Below, piece after piece: positions 24,650-35,376 of a DNA stretch of 64,000 bases; within the stretch, counting starts at the first letter, position 1, and every line of letters begins with the position of its first letter. A program made the translations under genes and the position numbers. The stretch covers positions 11,796,879-11,860,878 of the forward strand of contig NC_135551.1 of the NCBI RefSeq assembly GCF_964340395.1. Direction: 5' to 3'. The DNA is from Glandiceps talaboti. Its lineage: Eukaryota > Hemichordata > Enteropneusta > Spengelidae. The notes under the pieces are model-generated. The model worked only from the letters and a program-made list of their open reading frames with translations, ran no database searches and had not been told where the DNA came from.

Positions 24650-24893
24650 CGTAATTTTGAGGTCCGCAAATCTACTTGTTTCTGAGCCTACCAAGCTGCA
24701 TTTAGTGAATTTATTTGAGGTGAACTTTCTTCTAAAGGACTAGAGACGGTAGGTGAATGACCAGAATTCGAATAGCTGTGGTGCAAAGTCGACTTTCGAG
24801 TATATTTGTTCATGCTCTCCAACACGAAGGACGTGAATACACCTTACACTAGTAAACTCGCCAGGTGTTACCAGGCTGCATAATTGATGAGAT

Positions 24894-25901
24894 ATGCTGG
24901 GCTGTAACGACTGCAAAGAAATCTCTCACCTCGCGAAACTTTGCCAGGGAGACTTGGTTCTCTGCCCTCCATGTGAGAAAAAACGATTTGGAAAACGCCA
25001 AGCGCATGTAAGTTCTTCATCCAGTACCACTATTGATCATGCTCGTAGTGTCACTGAATCTTCACCTGAGACTCAATGTGGAGTGGTGATCAACGAACTT
25101 TTATGTTATATCACTGATAAGCTTGCCATTCTACCAAATGACATTATTATAAAACTTTGTGTCAATCATTTCAATGATGGTGAAATTGAGAAAGCAAAGA
25201 AAATGTTATTCGATTTTGTAGATGACGGGAAATCTGGGCGCTACAAAAAACGTCAAGGTCAACACAAGAAAACTAACAATATTCAAGACATCATTAACTT
25301 GATTCACGAGACTGATCCTGACAATATGCCATGTTTTGTAGCTAAAGACCTTTCAAAACTCCCCCCTGTAGATGTGGCTCATGTTGATATTTCTACAATG
25401 TTAAAGGAGCTTCGTTCTCTGCGTCAAGATATGACGTCAATGAAGGAAATGATGTCTCTTGATAACAATGAGAAACTATATGATGAAATTAACAGTCTGC
25501 GATCCGAGGTGCATGAGCTTAAGGTATCAAGTAAGAGCTCTACTAATGTTCGATTAACAGGGGTTCGCGACATACCTATGCAAGGTGACACAACGACTAA
25601 AAAGGTGTCAGTAGACAATTCGATTGTTTGCTTTACACATGCAAACGATGCAGTGACAAAGGAAGCAAGTCAACAACATCCACCTGTACAGAATGTTCCA
25701 TCATATGCTAACATCGTCGCTGCAGATGCAAATATCCAATCAGTGGTTGGCATTGGACAAGGTATTCAGTTTCGACAACCGCTTTCTTCAGCTACCAGCA
25801 TTGACGGCAGCTTCACAACGGTAACCAAACGACATCGTAGAACCAAACAATCAACAAAGCCTTTGATTGGAACTGATTCGACTACCAATGGTTGCTTGAA
25901 G
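24894..25901 (+). pseudogene. LINE 2 ORF1, 5' part: CxxC finger and coiled-coil protein
   Basis: Starts at ATG 24894. Residues 4-27 hold C-NDC-..-LC-..-CPPC, a PHD-like zinc finger found at the front of CR1-type ORF1 proteins. Residues 60-120 (VVINELLCYITDKLAILPND, then LCVNHFNDGEIEKAK) look like the helical region seen in invertebrate CR1 ORF1 proteins. Residues 170-215 (MLKELRSLRQDMTSMKEMM onward) have a heptad-like pattern, probably a trimerising coiled coil. The protein should bind element RNA as a chaperone. The real sequence stops at the target duplication at 25901; the residues from there to the stop at 25973 belong to the inserted element. Confidence 0.8.
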
Positions 25902-27501
25902 CATAGACCCTACACCAACAGGATACGCAACTGCGGCATTTCCTTAGTACCGAACTGTGTTGGAATAAATTAATTTTGATTAATCCGCTTATTATAGCGG
26001 TAATGTACACTTCCTGTCCACGGGGTAAAAACCTGGCGACGCCAGTGAAATCGCACGTACAATCTCGCAAAAGGCGAGAAGAGATTATGCGCGGTTATGC
26101 TAATTTATGTTAATGACCACAACAACTCATGGCGTCTTCCAGTGAGGAACGTGACTTTTCTGGTGTCTTCGACAACGATTTTGATTTTAGTCAGTTAGAT
26201 TTGTCAGATGACGAAGACTGGGGTTCTGTAGACGTTGCAGAAAAAGACGATGAAGAAAAGGTCCCGAAAAGAACCAAACGACGCGATGATGCGCTATATC
26301 ATGAAGCCATACAAAATACTAGTATTGTAAATGTTACCATGCAATTATGGTGAAAAATGTGTAATTTTCAGATCAAGACAAGCAAACAGATAGTGGCCGA
26401 TTACATGCGACAATCGCAATAAAGATCGGAAGTTTGGTACCAAACTACAAAATCAGCTGTTTATCGTGCGACTGTTGAATGAGACATTTTTATATCACTG
26501 GTCTCTTGAATTTACGTATTCAAGTACAATTTTTGTGAAGCACTTAGTCAAAATTACAGTCTATGAATTTCGTACATTACTAAAATGCGGTGTATTTTTA
26601 GGCAATTCTAATAGCCCTACGCACCACATCAGCAGACGTACTACGCCCAAGAACATAAAATAGACGTACTGCTCAACTCAAAGAAGAAAAAATGGGTTAC
26701 AAATAAACTAAAAGAGCACAGTCAGAAAAGGTAATATGGGCATTACAATCTCTCGAGTCAAATTTGGAGTATTTCTCATTTGCTCCATTGGTTCGGTCAT
26801 GGTTCAACTGAGAACGGTGTAAAGTTTCAATTCCACACAGACAATCGACTAGCAACCACAAATTTGAAGTGTAGTACTCAGCAAATCGTTTTGAAGACTT
26901 TTTTTTGACGAATACATCGTTTTCTGTGAATATACCAACAGCGACAATAGAGGAAAATGGCGACCCACGCATATGATGTTTACGTTTATTTTCGACGTAG
27001 TTACGAAAGCATGCCACATGCTAATCATTGAAAAACAGCCTAGATCACTAAAACGTGATACAAAGCATCAATAAATACACTCAAAATGTCAGGAATCATT
27101 TTTGACTGAGAGAAATCGGGTAACAATCATGACGAATAAAAACTCTACGCAAAGCGTACGGCAACGATAGCAAACAATAGTCAGCTGACGCAATCAATTC
27201 TTCTTTCATGTCATAGAACAACAAAATATACACGACAAAGATGATGTATGCATTTGCCTAAAATACTATATATCTTGTTGGGGTCTTCAACCAGTTGAAA
27301 ACTTCGAAATGGTCGGAACATTTAGTGAAAACTACGCAAATAGCGAGCAACAGTCAGAGTCACAGTGAGTGTAAACAACTCTGATAGCGGACAGGAAATG
27401 TTAGTTTATCTTAATTTATCCAAACACACATCGTACTATAAACATTCAAACATCCTTTGATGTTTGCCGCAGTTGCGTATCCTGTTGGTGTAGGGTCTAT
27501 G
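25902..27501. mobile_element. 1.6-kb TIR element inserted in LINE 2 ORF1
   Basis: Perfect inverted ends of about 37 bases starting CATAGACCCTACACCAAC and continuing through GGATACGCAACTGCGGCA. The 7-base duplication CTTGAAG lies at 25895-25901 and 27502-27508. CA..TG ends with a 7 to 8-base duplication fit P-element-like or hAT-like elements; not settled. The interior holds one short acidic exon at 26129. Younger than LINE 2. Confidence 0.75.
26129..26353 (+). pseudogene. Acidic N-terminal exon remnant inside the 1.6-kb element
   Basis: ATG 26129 opens a frame reading MASSSEERDFSGVFDNDFDF, then SQLDLSDDEDWGS, an acidic stretch, and a basic KRTKRRDD before the frame drifts. An acidic front followed by a basic patch is common in transposase N-termini, for example piggyBac-like proteins, but the CTTGAAG duplication rules out a TTAA-type insertion. 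A donor-like ATT|GTAAAT at about 26328 may mark the exon end. The rest of the gene is missing. Confidence 0.4.
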
Positions 27502-27508
27502 CTTGAAG

Positions 27509-27767
27509 GTTGTAAATTCACGCCCCCCCCCCTGCACGCTTGTTTGTAAGCAGACTGCTCCCTACCACGTCTAATCAAGCTGTTGTAAAGTATGTCAGAA
27601 ATAAAACTAATATTGAATCCAAATGTGAAAGGTTGAATACTAAATATGATACCTATGCCTCCTTTGTTGTAGAAGTACCACATGATCAGTTCACTAAACT
27701 ATTAGATGCTTCTGTTTGGCCTACTGGTGCTCTCGTGAGAAAATATTATCAAACAAAATCTAGTTAG
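27509..27767 (+). pseudogene. LINE 2 ORF1, 3' part
   Basis: After the inserted element the LINE resumes with a poly-C run (27522-27532), across which the frame changes, then LFVSRLLPTTSNQAVVKYV and VEVPHDQFTKLLDASVWP, ending KSS and TAG at 27765-27767. The FVSRL..PTTS..V and VPHDQF spacing resembles the RNA-recognition-like C-terminal domain of CR1 ORF1 proteins. The stop codon is immediately followed by the ORF2 ATG. Confidence 0.75.
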
Positions 27768-30599
27768 ATGGCAGTCCGCATTGCTTCTTATAATTGTCGC
27801 GGTATTAAGTCGGCTGCTACAGCAGTGAATAGCCTCTGTGATAATCATGATATTATCCTTGTACAAGAACACTGGTTATCTAAGAGTGAACTCCCTCTAC
27901 TGTCCAAGATCAATGAACAATTTTATGCCTCTGGTACGACGGCTTTAAAAGACGATGTTGGCATAAGAATTGGTAGGCCGTATGGTGGAGTGGGAATTCT
28001 GTGGAGAAAATCTCTGGCGCAAATTGTTCATCCCAAACTATGTTTTTATGACGACGATAGATTGATAGGATTGCAACTTCGTTACGATAATAAAAACTGC
28101 CTCATACTTTGCGTTTACATGCCCACCGATTGTGAAGACAATTTCCATACATATGTAAACTACTTGTCTAAGATCAACAATATTATTGAGTCTAGTGAGT
28201 GTAACAGTGTATTTGTAATTGGAGATTGGAATGCAGATCCCAACAAACCTTTTGGTAGAGAATTAAATTCCTTTTGCACAGACCATAAATTTATTCTCTC
28301 TGACTGTACTATTCTGAACAATCAATTTACGTACGTCAGTGATGCTCATAACTCAACGTCGTGGTTAGATCACTGTGTGTCAACCACTTCTGCTCATGCT
28401 TCCATACAATCGATTGCAGTTCTTTTGGATTACCTTGCCTCAGATCATCTTCCTTTGTCAGTCACTGTTGCTATTGATAATCTCCCATCTCTAGATAGTA
28501 ACATAGGGGTCACAAATATTAATACCAATAATAAACCGACTGGTAATCGAATACAATGGAATAAAGTCAAAGACAATCATATACGGAAGTTTAACTCTGT
28601 TTCGGACAAATTTCTTCGACGGATTACCATTCCATCTCATGCTTTGTTGTGCCGTAATTCTCATTGTGATTCTTGTCATCACAAGGATAGTATCAATCTC
28701 TTCTACCGTGACATTACCCAAGCTTTATCAAATGCATCAACGGAATGTTTTAACAATAGAAATGGCAACTACATGTATGTACCCTCGGTTCCTGGCTAGA
28801 ATGATTACGTGAAGGAAGCGCATGACAACTCAAGAAATGCCTTTAAGCTATGGGTGGGTAATGGAAAACCAAGAACTGGTCCAATTTATAGCATTATGAG
28901 CAAGGCTCGTGCCAATTTTAAGCATGCATTTCGTATATGTAGACGTAATGAGAAAGTGGCACGTGCAAACAGTCTAGCAACGTCCCTGAGTAAAAATGAC
29001 TATAACCGCTTCTGGACTCAGGTTCGCTCCGTCAACTGCACTCCTCCCCTCGCATCAACAGTCGGAAGTTGTTCAGGACAGGAAAACATTGCTATGTGGA
29101 AAGACCACTATGCATCGTTACTCTCTTCCGTGAACAGCAATGATCACGAGGACTCGGTTAAATCTTGGGTGCATTCACCTGACAACTCAGATATTAATTT
29201 TTCTATCAGCAGTGCTGAGGTTTCTCACTCGATTAACAGTCTTCCAAATGGTAAAGCTGCTGGTGCTGACGACCTCTCTTGTGAACATTTTAAATATGCT
29301 AGCCACAGACTTCACATTATGTTAGCTCTTGTTCTTTCCTCTATGCTGTCGCATGGATATCTGCCTAATAGCTTCATGACGACCATAATCGTACCACTTG
29401 TTAAGGACAAAACGGGTGATCTGACTAGCAAAGACAACTATAGACCTATCGCCATCTCTACTGCCGCTTCAAAAATCCTGGAATCTATCATTCTTGATCG
29501 TTGTAAAGCAAATCTCACGACCGAAGATTATCAGTTTGGTTTCAAACAAGGTCATTCCACTGATCTCTGCATTTACTTGCTTAAGGAAACGATTAATTAC
29601 TATCATAATTACAATAGTCCTGTTTATGTTTGCTTCTTAGATGCAACGAAAGCTTTCGACCGAGTTAATCATTGGTTACTTTTTAAGAAACTCATTCACC
29701 GGGGCATTCCAAAATATGTTGTTCGTATATTATTGGTCTGGTATCGCACGCAACGTTTCTTCACGCAATGGGGTGGGGCTAGGTCGTCACTGTTTTCTGT
29801 TGGGAATGGCGTTCGGCAAGGTAGCACTCTTTCCCCTTACCTGTTTAACGTTTATATGGATGATCTTAGTAGTCAGCTGAAGTCATGTTATAAGGGCTGC
29901 AATATTGGTGGCCGAATGATAAACCATCTTATGTATGCTGATGACTTAGCTCTTATATGTCCATCAATTGCTGGTCTACGCTCTCTTGTATCTATCTGTG
30001 AAATGTATGGTGTTGACCACGACATTATTTTCCACCCAAACAAGTCGAAATGTATTTATTTTATGCCTCGTAAATGTTTAATTAGAGTTGAATGTTTACC
30101 TTCAGTCCGTGTTGGAGATAAACCACTTAGTATTGTTCATGAACATTCTTACTTGGGTTATACTTTGACAGACTCTATGTATGATGATAGTGCAATCAAG
30201 CGCCAAATGAAATGTTTTTACAGCCAAGCCAACATGTTACTCCGTAAATTTCCACACTGTACAATTGAGGTTAAGGCTACATTATTTAGAACTTTTTGTT
30301 CGAATATGTACTGCTCACAGCTGTGGTCATTGTACAACAAGAAATGCATTAACAACCTTAGAGTTGGTTATAACAATGCGTTTCGCATTCTGATGGGGTA
30401 CTCACGTGACTGCAGTGCCAGTTGTATGTTTGTGCAGCACACAGTCCCCACTTTTGCGGCTCTAAGACGTAAATTGATGTACAACTTTTTTAAACGTATC
30501 GAAAACAGTCAAAATAGTTTAATTGCAGCAGTGCTAAATTCCGATACAATCCTCTATTCGGGGATTCATAAACTGTATAGAGATTTGTTGTATTTTTAA
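27768..30599 (+). pseudogene. LINE 2 ORF2: endonuclease and reverse transcriptase with one in-frame stop
   Basis: ATG 27768 directly follows the ORF1 stop. The first 240 residues are an exonuclease-endonuclease-phosphatase domain: SYNCRGIKS, VQEHWL, IGDWNADP and ASDHLPLS give the catalytic Asn, Glu, Asp and His set. TAG at 28797-28799 replaces the Trp expected in PG-W-NDYVK; the frame then continues without shift. The reverse transcriptase has NGKAAGADDLS, DNYRPIAIST, FLDATKAFDRVNHW, RQGSTLSPYLFNVYMDD and YADD (29934-29945). The frame ends at TAA 30599. With 943 codons it is close to full CR1-type length. One nonsense change separates it from an open frame. Confidence 0.9.
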
Positions 30600-30770
30600 A
30601 TGCTTTTATTTGTCCATGTGTGTTTTTGTCAGATTGTCTTTTTAAAGTCTTACTTGTTTTAAATTGCCGGTTTTTTAAGTATAGTTTTTATCTATGGGAT
30701 GTTTTCGAGCGTGTTTGCGTTCCTTTTCTTTCCCGAAATAAAGTTTAATAATAATAATAATAATAATAAG

Positions 30771-31183
30771 TTCAACACCTGCAAAACCTAAAGAATGTTC
30801 AAGAAATGAGAATGCGTACAAGGTTAAGTCAGAAAAAGAGAAGAAAATCAAGCCGTACCAGGACTATAATTGGCTTGACTTAGTTGTGCATGGAAAGTTA
30901 AGCTCTCTTCAGGTTGCTGAATTAGACAAGTACTTGAAATATCAGCAACTAATACATACATGGTAGGAAGGATGACAAGTTGAAAGCTGTTACATGTGAT
31001 GTGTTAAGAAGAACTTCAAGAGAGCAACAGAAGTCAGTGATTGAAAAGAACACAGGTGATGAAAGTGAAGAGGAACTGTGTGACAGTGAAGAAGGAGATA
31101 TTGTTTTAGAAGAAATTCGTAGTGATAGTGACACCGATACATCAAGTACTAGTGACAGTGACAGTGAGAGTGACAGCGAATAA
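30771..31183 (+). pseudogene. SAP-like C-terminal fragment with acidic tail, right of LINE 2
   Basis: From the LINE tail the frame reads SSTPAKPKECSRNENAYKV, then YQDYNWLDLVVHGKLSSLQV, AELDKYLKYQQL, hits TAG near 30964, and a one-base shifted frame continues DDKLKAVTCDVLRRTS and a Glu/Asp/Ser tail ending SDSESDSE at TAA 31183. The LSSLQVAELDKYL..DDKLKAV pattern is a SAP-like helix-extended-helix, often used for DNA contact. Fragments like this occur at the end of transposon-associated and uncharacterised invertebrate proteins. The frameshift near 30960 and the LINE insertion make it a pseudogene. Confidence 0.5.
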
Positions 31184-31379
31184 AATGAGTCTAGCCATCA
31201 AAAAGACCAGGATGGCTCTCTTATTGTTCAAACTAGATCAGGTAGACTGGTTGGATCATGGAAACTTGCCTTTATATAAATTCAAGATTATGAATAAAGG
31301 GATTGTATTGCAAAGGCTATTCATCATTGACACTGCACTTCAAGCTTAATGTGAATGGTTTAGAAAACTGTGAGTAATA

Positions 31380-31740
31380 CTCATCTGATCACTGTACAGT
31401 GTATTGAATACAATTCTGAATTTGCTGTCCCCATCTTGAAGACACAAATGCCTGACACTATAGGTTTAAATATGTATGGTTTTGGAACTGGAAGCATATT
31501 GATTACATCTAAGTATTCCACAACATTCTGAATTTCTTTGCACTTTCATGAAGTCACAAATGTCTTACATTTACATGTGTATTGGTAATGCATTTGGTGT
31601 AGGAAAGTGAAAGCTATATTTGTCAGACCTCAGTGTGCATAAAATCCTTAGTTTGCTAGCACTTCATGACATCACAAATGTCTGATAGTTATTGTGTTAT
31701 GAGTATAAATAGATATTTGAATACAATATGTAGGTGATGT
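31380..31740. repeat. Three diverged units of roughly 115-130 bases
   Basis: Units share TTCTGAATTT(G/C)T.., CATCTTGAAG/CATGAAG/CATGACAT then CACAAATG(C/T)CTGACA-like endings. They follow the SAP-like fragment and may be its old 3' untranslated region. 31740-32130 shows nothing further. Confidence 0.4.
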
Positions 31741-32435
31741 GATGTCCTTCGATACTCCCCACAAATGTCCCCACTACAGTTTTTCACAAATCACGCATGT
31801 GAATGTGTGTTTACTCTGTGTCTGTGTTTCTGTGTATGTATCAGTGAATGACAGTTAAAACCACCACATCAAATGCCTTGGTATTAAGTGATGACTACTT
31901 ATGGTGTCTAGTTGGGAAATAAACAAGATTATACCACATGTGTATGATTACATGTATAGTCAAAATGTTTTATTTGTTTTTGTTTTCTAAAAAACTTCCT
32001 CTACAACTACTAAGTTGTTTGGGCTGAAATAGTAACATAATAGTACTACCAAAAGAAATATTACAGTTGTGCTAAAGTAACAAAAAAAATTGTACTCTTT
32101 TTAGTTACTGTAAGGGGCAGGATATTGTGCACTTTTTTCTCTTTTTTTTTTGGGGGGGGGCCCATGAAATTTTTATACTTTTGAAAGAGGGGGGGGGCTG
32201 TGAAATTTTGGTCACGACTCACAGTGGATGGGGGGGGGGGGGCAGGAAAAAAACCAAGTCAGAGATAATTTCTCCCCAGGCCCACCCCCTGCCGTAAATT
32301 ATGTCCGGTCCCTTAGGACAAGCGCCAGCGTGTACGAAAATGGCTTGGCTTAATATATAAAATGTAGTGAAAATTGTGAATACTGAAGTTAGGTCATCAG
32401 TAATCCGATCCTTTATGTATATAATTTAATTACAG

Positions 32436-32722
32436 GCACTTTTTTCTCGAGATATGTTTCAGAATACAATAAAATATCGATAAATTGAGATACTTGGCAT
32501 ATAAATGATATATACATGTATGAAAGGGGTAAAACAACACGGGTTTCTAGGATCGCGTAAGTCCACACACCACGAAATATAAACGTTAATATTTCTCGTT
32601 GTGTGGACTTCCGCGATCCAAGAAAGTTGTGTTATTTTACCCCTTTCAAATATTATTTGCCAAGTATCTCAATTTATTGATATTTTATTGTATTCTGAAA
32701 CATATCTCGGGAAAAAAATGCC
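32436..32722. mobile_element. Foldback MITE
   Basis: 287-base imperfect palindrome: GGCA.TTTTTTCTCGAGATATGT and AATACAATAAAATATCGATA on the left are mirrored on the right, and GTCCACACACCACGAAATAT around the centre. A partial copy (ATTTCTCGGTATGTGGA, TTATTTTACCCCTT) lies at 50868-50925. No protein; the open frame through the right arm is a shadow. Confidence 0.8.
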
Positions 32723-33505
32723 GGATGCGACATGTGAAAGACGATATGCCTACTACATGGTGATACTAAAACTGGACTTATGCCCTTTATCTGTCATAAT
32801 GTTGACACATTGTTTGACATGTACGGGATTAGCAGTCCTCTACCGGAGCTGATATTAAAGTTTGTGTAGCGGGTTATAACCAACTCCTTGTCTGAGTTGC
32901 TGCTGAAGTCTTATCAGTATTGGATAGTGTAAGACAAAGGGGGATTTAGAAGGTGTGAATTGGGTTGACCTTTGTAGTTCAAGTAAAACCAGTCCAGCAA
33001 AGTCAGAAACCATATGCCTGCACATGGAAGTATATGGGAAGCCTCCATGGTCTCAAGAATGAAATGCAAGAGGACCAAAATAGTTTGCCAAAATTACGAG
33101 GAGAACTTAATTAATTAAAAATAGTTGTGGCTAGTATTAAAAATAAGTCATATGAATGGAGTATGTAGTGACTGCACACACTCATGAAGGGCACAACTGT
33201 TACCATTCAAAAGAAAGGTAAACATTTAAAAAACGAATTTTACACATATCTTCATATGAGCTACACTATAACATAAGACACGTCTCGTTGTTCAGCCCTA
33301 TCAGGGCTTGTGAATGTTGCATGGCTTATTTGTTTCGCCGTGAACACTGCATGCTGTGTGTGTCCCCATCCGAATGTGTACAATTTTATCTCAGTATTAT
33401 CATCACCTAGCCTGGCAAGGGGTGAGACAGTGTGTACTTTATCTTAATCTAGTCTAGCAAGGGTGAGATGGACTAATCCTGCTATCCTGTGAACTTGTCG
33501 GGCAT
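32723..33505. other. No gene seen
   Basis: No exon-like frame with splice signals. Phrases such as ACTTTATCTTAATCTAG are unassigned. Confidence 0.45.
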
Positions 33506-33510
33506 AAGTA

Positions 33511-33592
33511 CAATAGACACCGGTGGAAAGATAAACAACGCGGCTCCGCCTTGTTGTTTATCTTTCCACTGGTGTCTATTGTATACTTTGTC
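33511..33592. other. Hairpin of about 30-base arms
   Basis: ACAATAGACACCGGTGGAAA followed by GATAAACAAC is mirrored after a GCGGCTCCGCCTT loop. The flanking CTTTGTCTCCGTTGCCATGG stretch (33585-33645) recurs at 51069-51124. Confidence 0.8.
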
Positions 33593-33686
33593 TCCGTTGC
33601 CATGGAATCAGCCTCTTGTATTGACATTAGTATGTGTGTTTATGAATCAGTTTGGGGTTGTAAATATAAAATTCAGCCAAGAGGAT

Positions 33687-33892
33687 AGACTGTCGACAGT
33701 CGCTTGCGCCTTTTTTCCCTACGTTTTATCTAATAAACTTAAGAAGTCGTTGCCGCGCTCCGATCCGGCGCAATACTAGTACTACAATCGCATACTGATG
33801 TCGAGGATATTAGGATGCGATTATAGTAGTGTTGCGCCGGATCGGAGTTAAGATACTTGACGTAGGAAAAAAAGGCACGAGCGACAGTCTAT
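33687..33892. mobile_element. 206-base nested-palindrome MITE with 9-base target duplication
   Basis: CAAGAGGAT stands at 33678-33686 and 33893-33901. Outer inverted ends AGACTGTCG..GCGCCTTTTTT are mirrored on the right. An inner palindrome CTCCGATCCGGCGCAATA lies around an ACTACAATCGCAT/ATGCGATTATAGTAG pair. A 9-base duplication suggests a Mutator-like helper; a shorter 7-base reading is also possible. Confidence 0.7.
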
Positions 33893-34084
33893 CAAGAGGA
33901 TCGTAGACAAGTGTTTATAATACAGATTTGTACATGGTATGTGTAATGAATAAAGGCAGCTGCGACTAGCATAGCGTTGCATCGTGTAACTTTTTATTTT
34001 TTGAAATCAGTTTAGAACTGTATTAACAATGAATGCAGCTTTAATATTCAAAAAGTAACTCCAATAACAAAGTACACGATTATA

Positions 34085-34235
34085 CATTGTAGCGAAGTAG
34101 TGGTAGCACTAGCAGGGAGTAGTGTTGTTCAGCCACTCATACCAACCGTGGTGGCAAACTAGATAATGTACAAAACGTGGACTATGAAACTTTTAAGTTT
34201 TATTTACCAGGATGTGTGCATAAAGGTGATTAATT
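34085..34235. repeat. Dispersed repeat shared with 20030-20190
   Basis: Both stretches contain GTTGTTCAGCCACTCATACC, GTGGACTATG.AAC and CCAGGATGTGTG in the same order and orientation. Confidence 0.65.
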
Positions 34236-34428
34236 ATACCTCTCGCCTGTCACCAATATCGCACTCCGATTGGTCAAGAGCTCTGCAAATAAGGCGTATT
34301 TTTCACCAACAGCTGTATTTTTGCTTGTTGTATCATGTGATCACTGCACGACCCCGGCCCCTGGTTTACAAACAAACCGAGCCACAGGCGCTGAATGGAG
34401 AGAAACACTTGCGTGACGTGGTTCTAAT

Positions 34429-34617
34429 CACAGTGGCGTGTAATGTTTCATAGATTGTTGTTTTCCAGGTCTACAGACTAAATATAACAACCTTTTGACT
34501 ATATATTCCTACCTCTGATACATTTGTAGCAGCAAGATTCGTACGATATTTTCCTACGACAACGGCATTCTAAGCAATAAGAAAACAACAATCTATGAAA
34601 TATTACACGCCCCTGTG
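34429..34617. mobile_element. 189-base hAT-type MITE with 8-base target duplication
   Basis: GTTCTAAT lies directly outside both ends (34421-34428 and 34618-34625). The inverted ends are about 37 bases, CACAGTGGCGTGTAATG on the left and CACAGGGGCGTGTAATA read inward from the right, followed by TTTCATAGATTGTTGTTTTC on both sides. No protein. Sharp duplications suggest a recent insertion. Confidence 0.85.
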
Positions 34618-34864
34618 GTTCTAATGGGCTGTACAATTTTGTAATGTGACGTCAGAGGTCATCAGCTGGCCGTGTGCTCAGAATGGTCGCGACATGTGTG
34701 GATGCCTGGCCCAGCTGGCGTATTTCTCCACATTTCGGGATGTATGTGCAGTTATTAACGAAAGTATGATACATTATCCTTTCTACAACTTGTTACGGTA
34801 TGTCTGCGTAAGTTACTTGAGATAGCATGTGCATTTTGTGTCATTTCACTGCCGATGAATACCG

Positions 34865-35125
34865 TATCATACACAGGTACTCGAATCAATGTGTTTAATT
34901 GTTTTAAAAAAATGTATAGTGAATAAGAGCACAGGTACTCGAATCAATTATGTGTATGATTTAAAAAAAAAAATGTATGTAAGATAAGACTTATTTATAT
35001 ACAATACATTTTTTTTCTACACATTGATTCGATGAGTACCTGTGAATAAGAGCCTTCTCTTATTCATATACATTTTTCCTCCCCAAATCATACAGATTGA
35101 TTCGAGTGCCTGTGGTATCATATGT
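34865..35125. repeat. Cluster of degraded palindromic MITE copies
   Basis: Several copies in both orientations of CACAGGTACTCGAATCAAT and its inverse, separated by poly-A with ATGTAT. Same family as 12373-12508. Confidence 0.7.
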
Positions 35126-35376
35126 TCATGTTTATTTGTCACTACCTGAAAATGTACCAAAAAGTGACTGTTTGCAAACCAAAATGCGGTTATTTTCATG
35201 CATTTCCTGCCGTCCAATATTATTACTGGGAGAGGATTTATAATCTATACGATACCAGGTAAGTTGATGGTAAGGTGTTTGGATTAAGAATTGTTCATGA
35301 CATGATGATCCCATCAGTGGTATAACCAGATTTAAACTGAATGCCTTCCGTAAGGATTTATGCAAGAAATTTAGCT

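Larger units (their letters stand above)
24650..30769 (+). mobile_element. Two-ORF non-LTR retrotransposon (LINE 2 of the window), CR1-like
   Basis: 5' untranslated region 24650-24893, ORF1 24894 to 27767 (interrupted), ORF2 27768-30599, then an untranslated tail with AATAAA near 30736 and AAT repeats at 30746-30769. ORF1 has an N-terminal double CxxC finger and ORF2 an endonuclease plus reverse transcriptase, the plan of CR1-type LINEs. Lesions: a 1.6-kb insertion in ORF1, a frame change in a poly-C run just after it, and one TAG in ORF2. Confidence 0.88.

Noticed and set aside
35257-35262. Splice donor CCAG|GTAAGT with an open frame before it
   Set aside because: No credible acceptor, and the same wording belongs to a dispersed repeat region.
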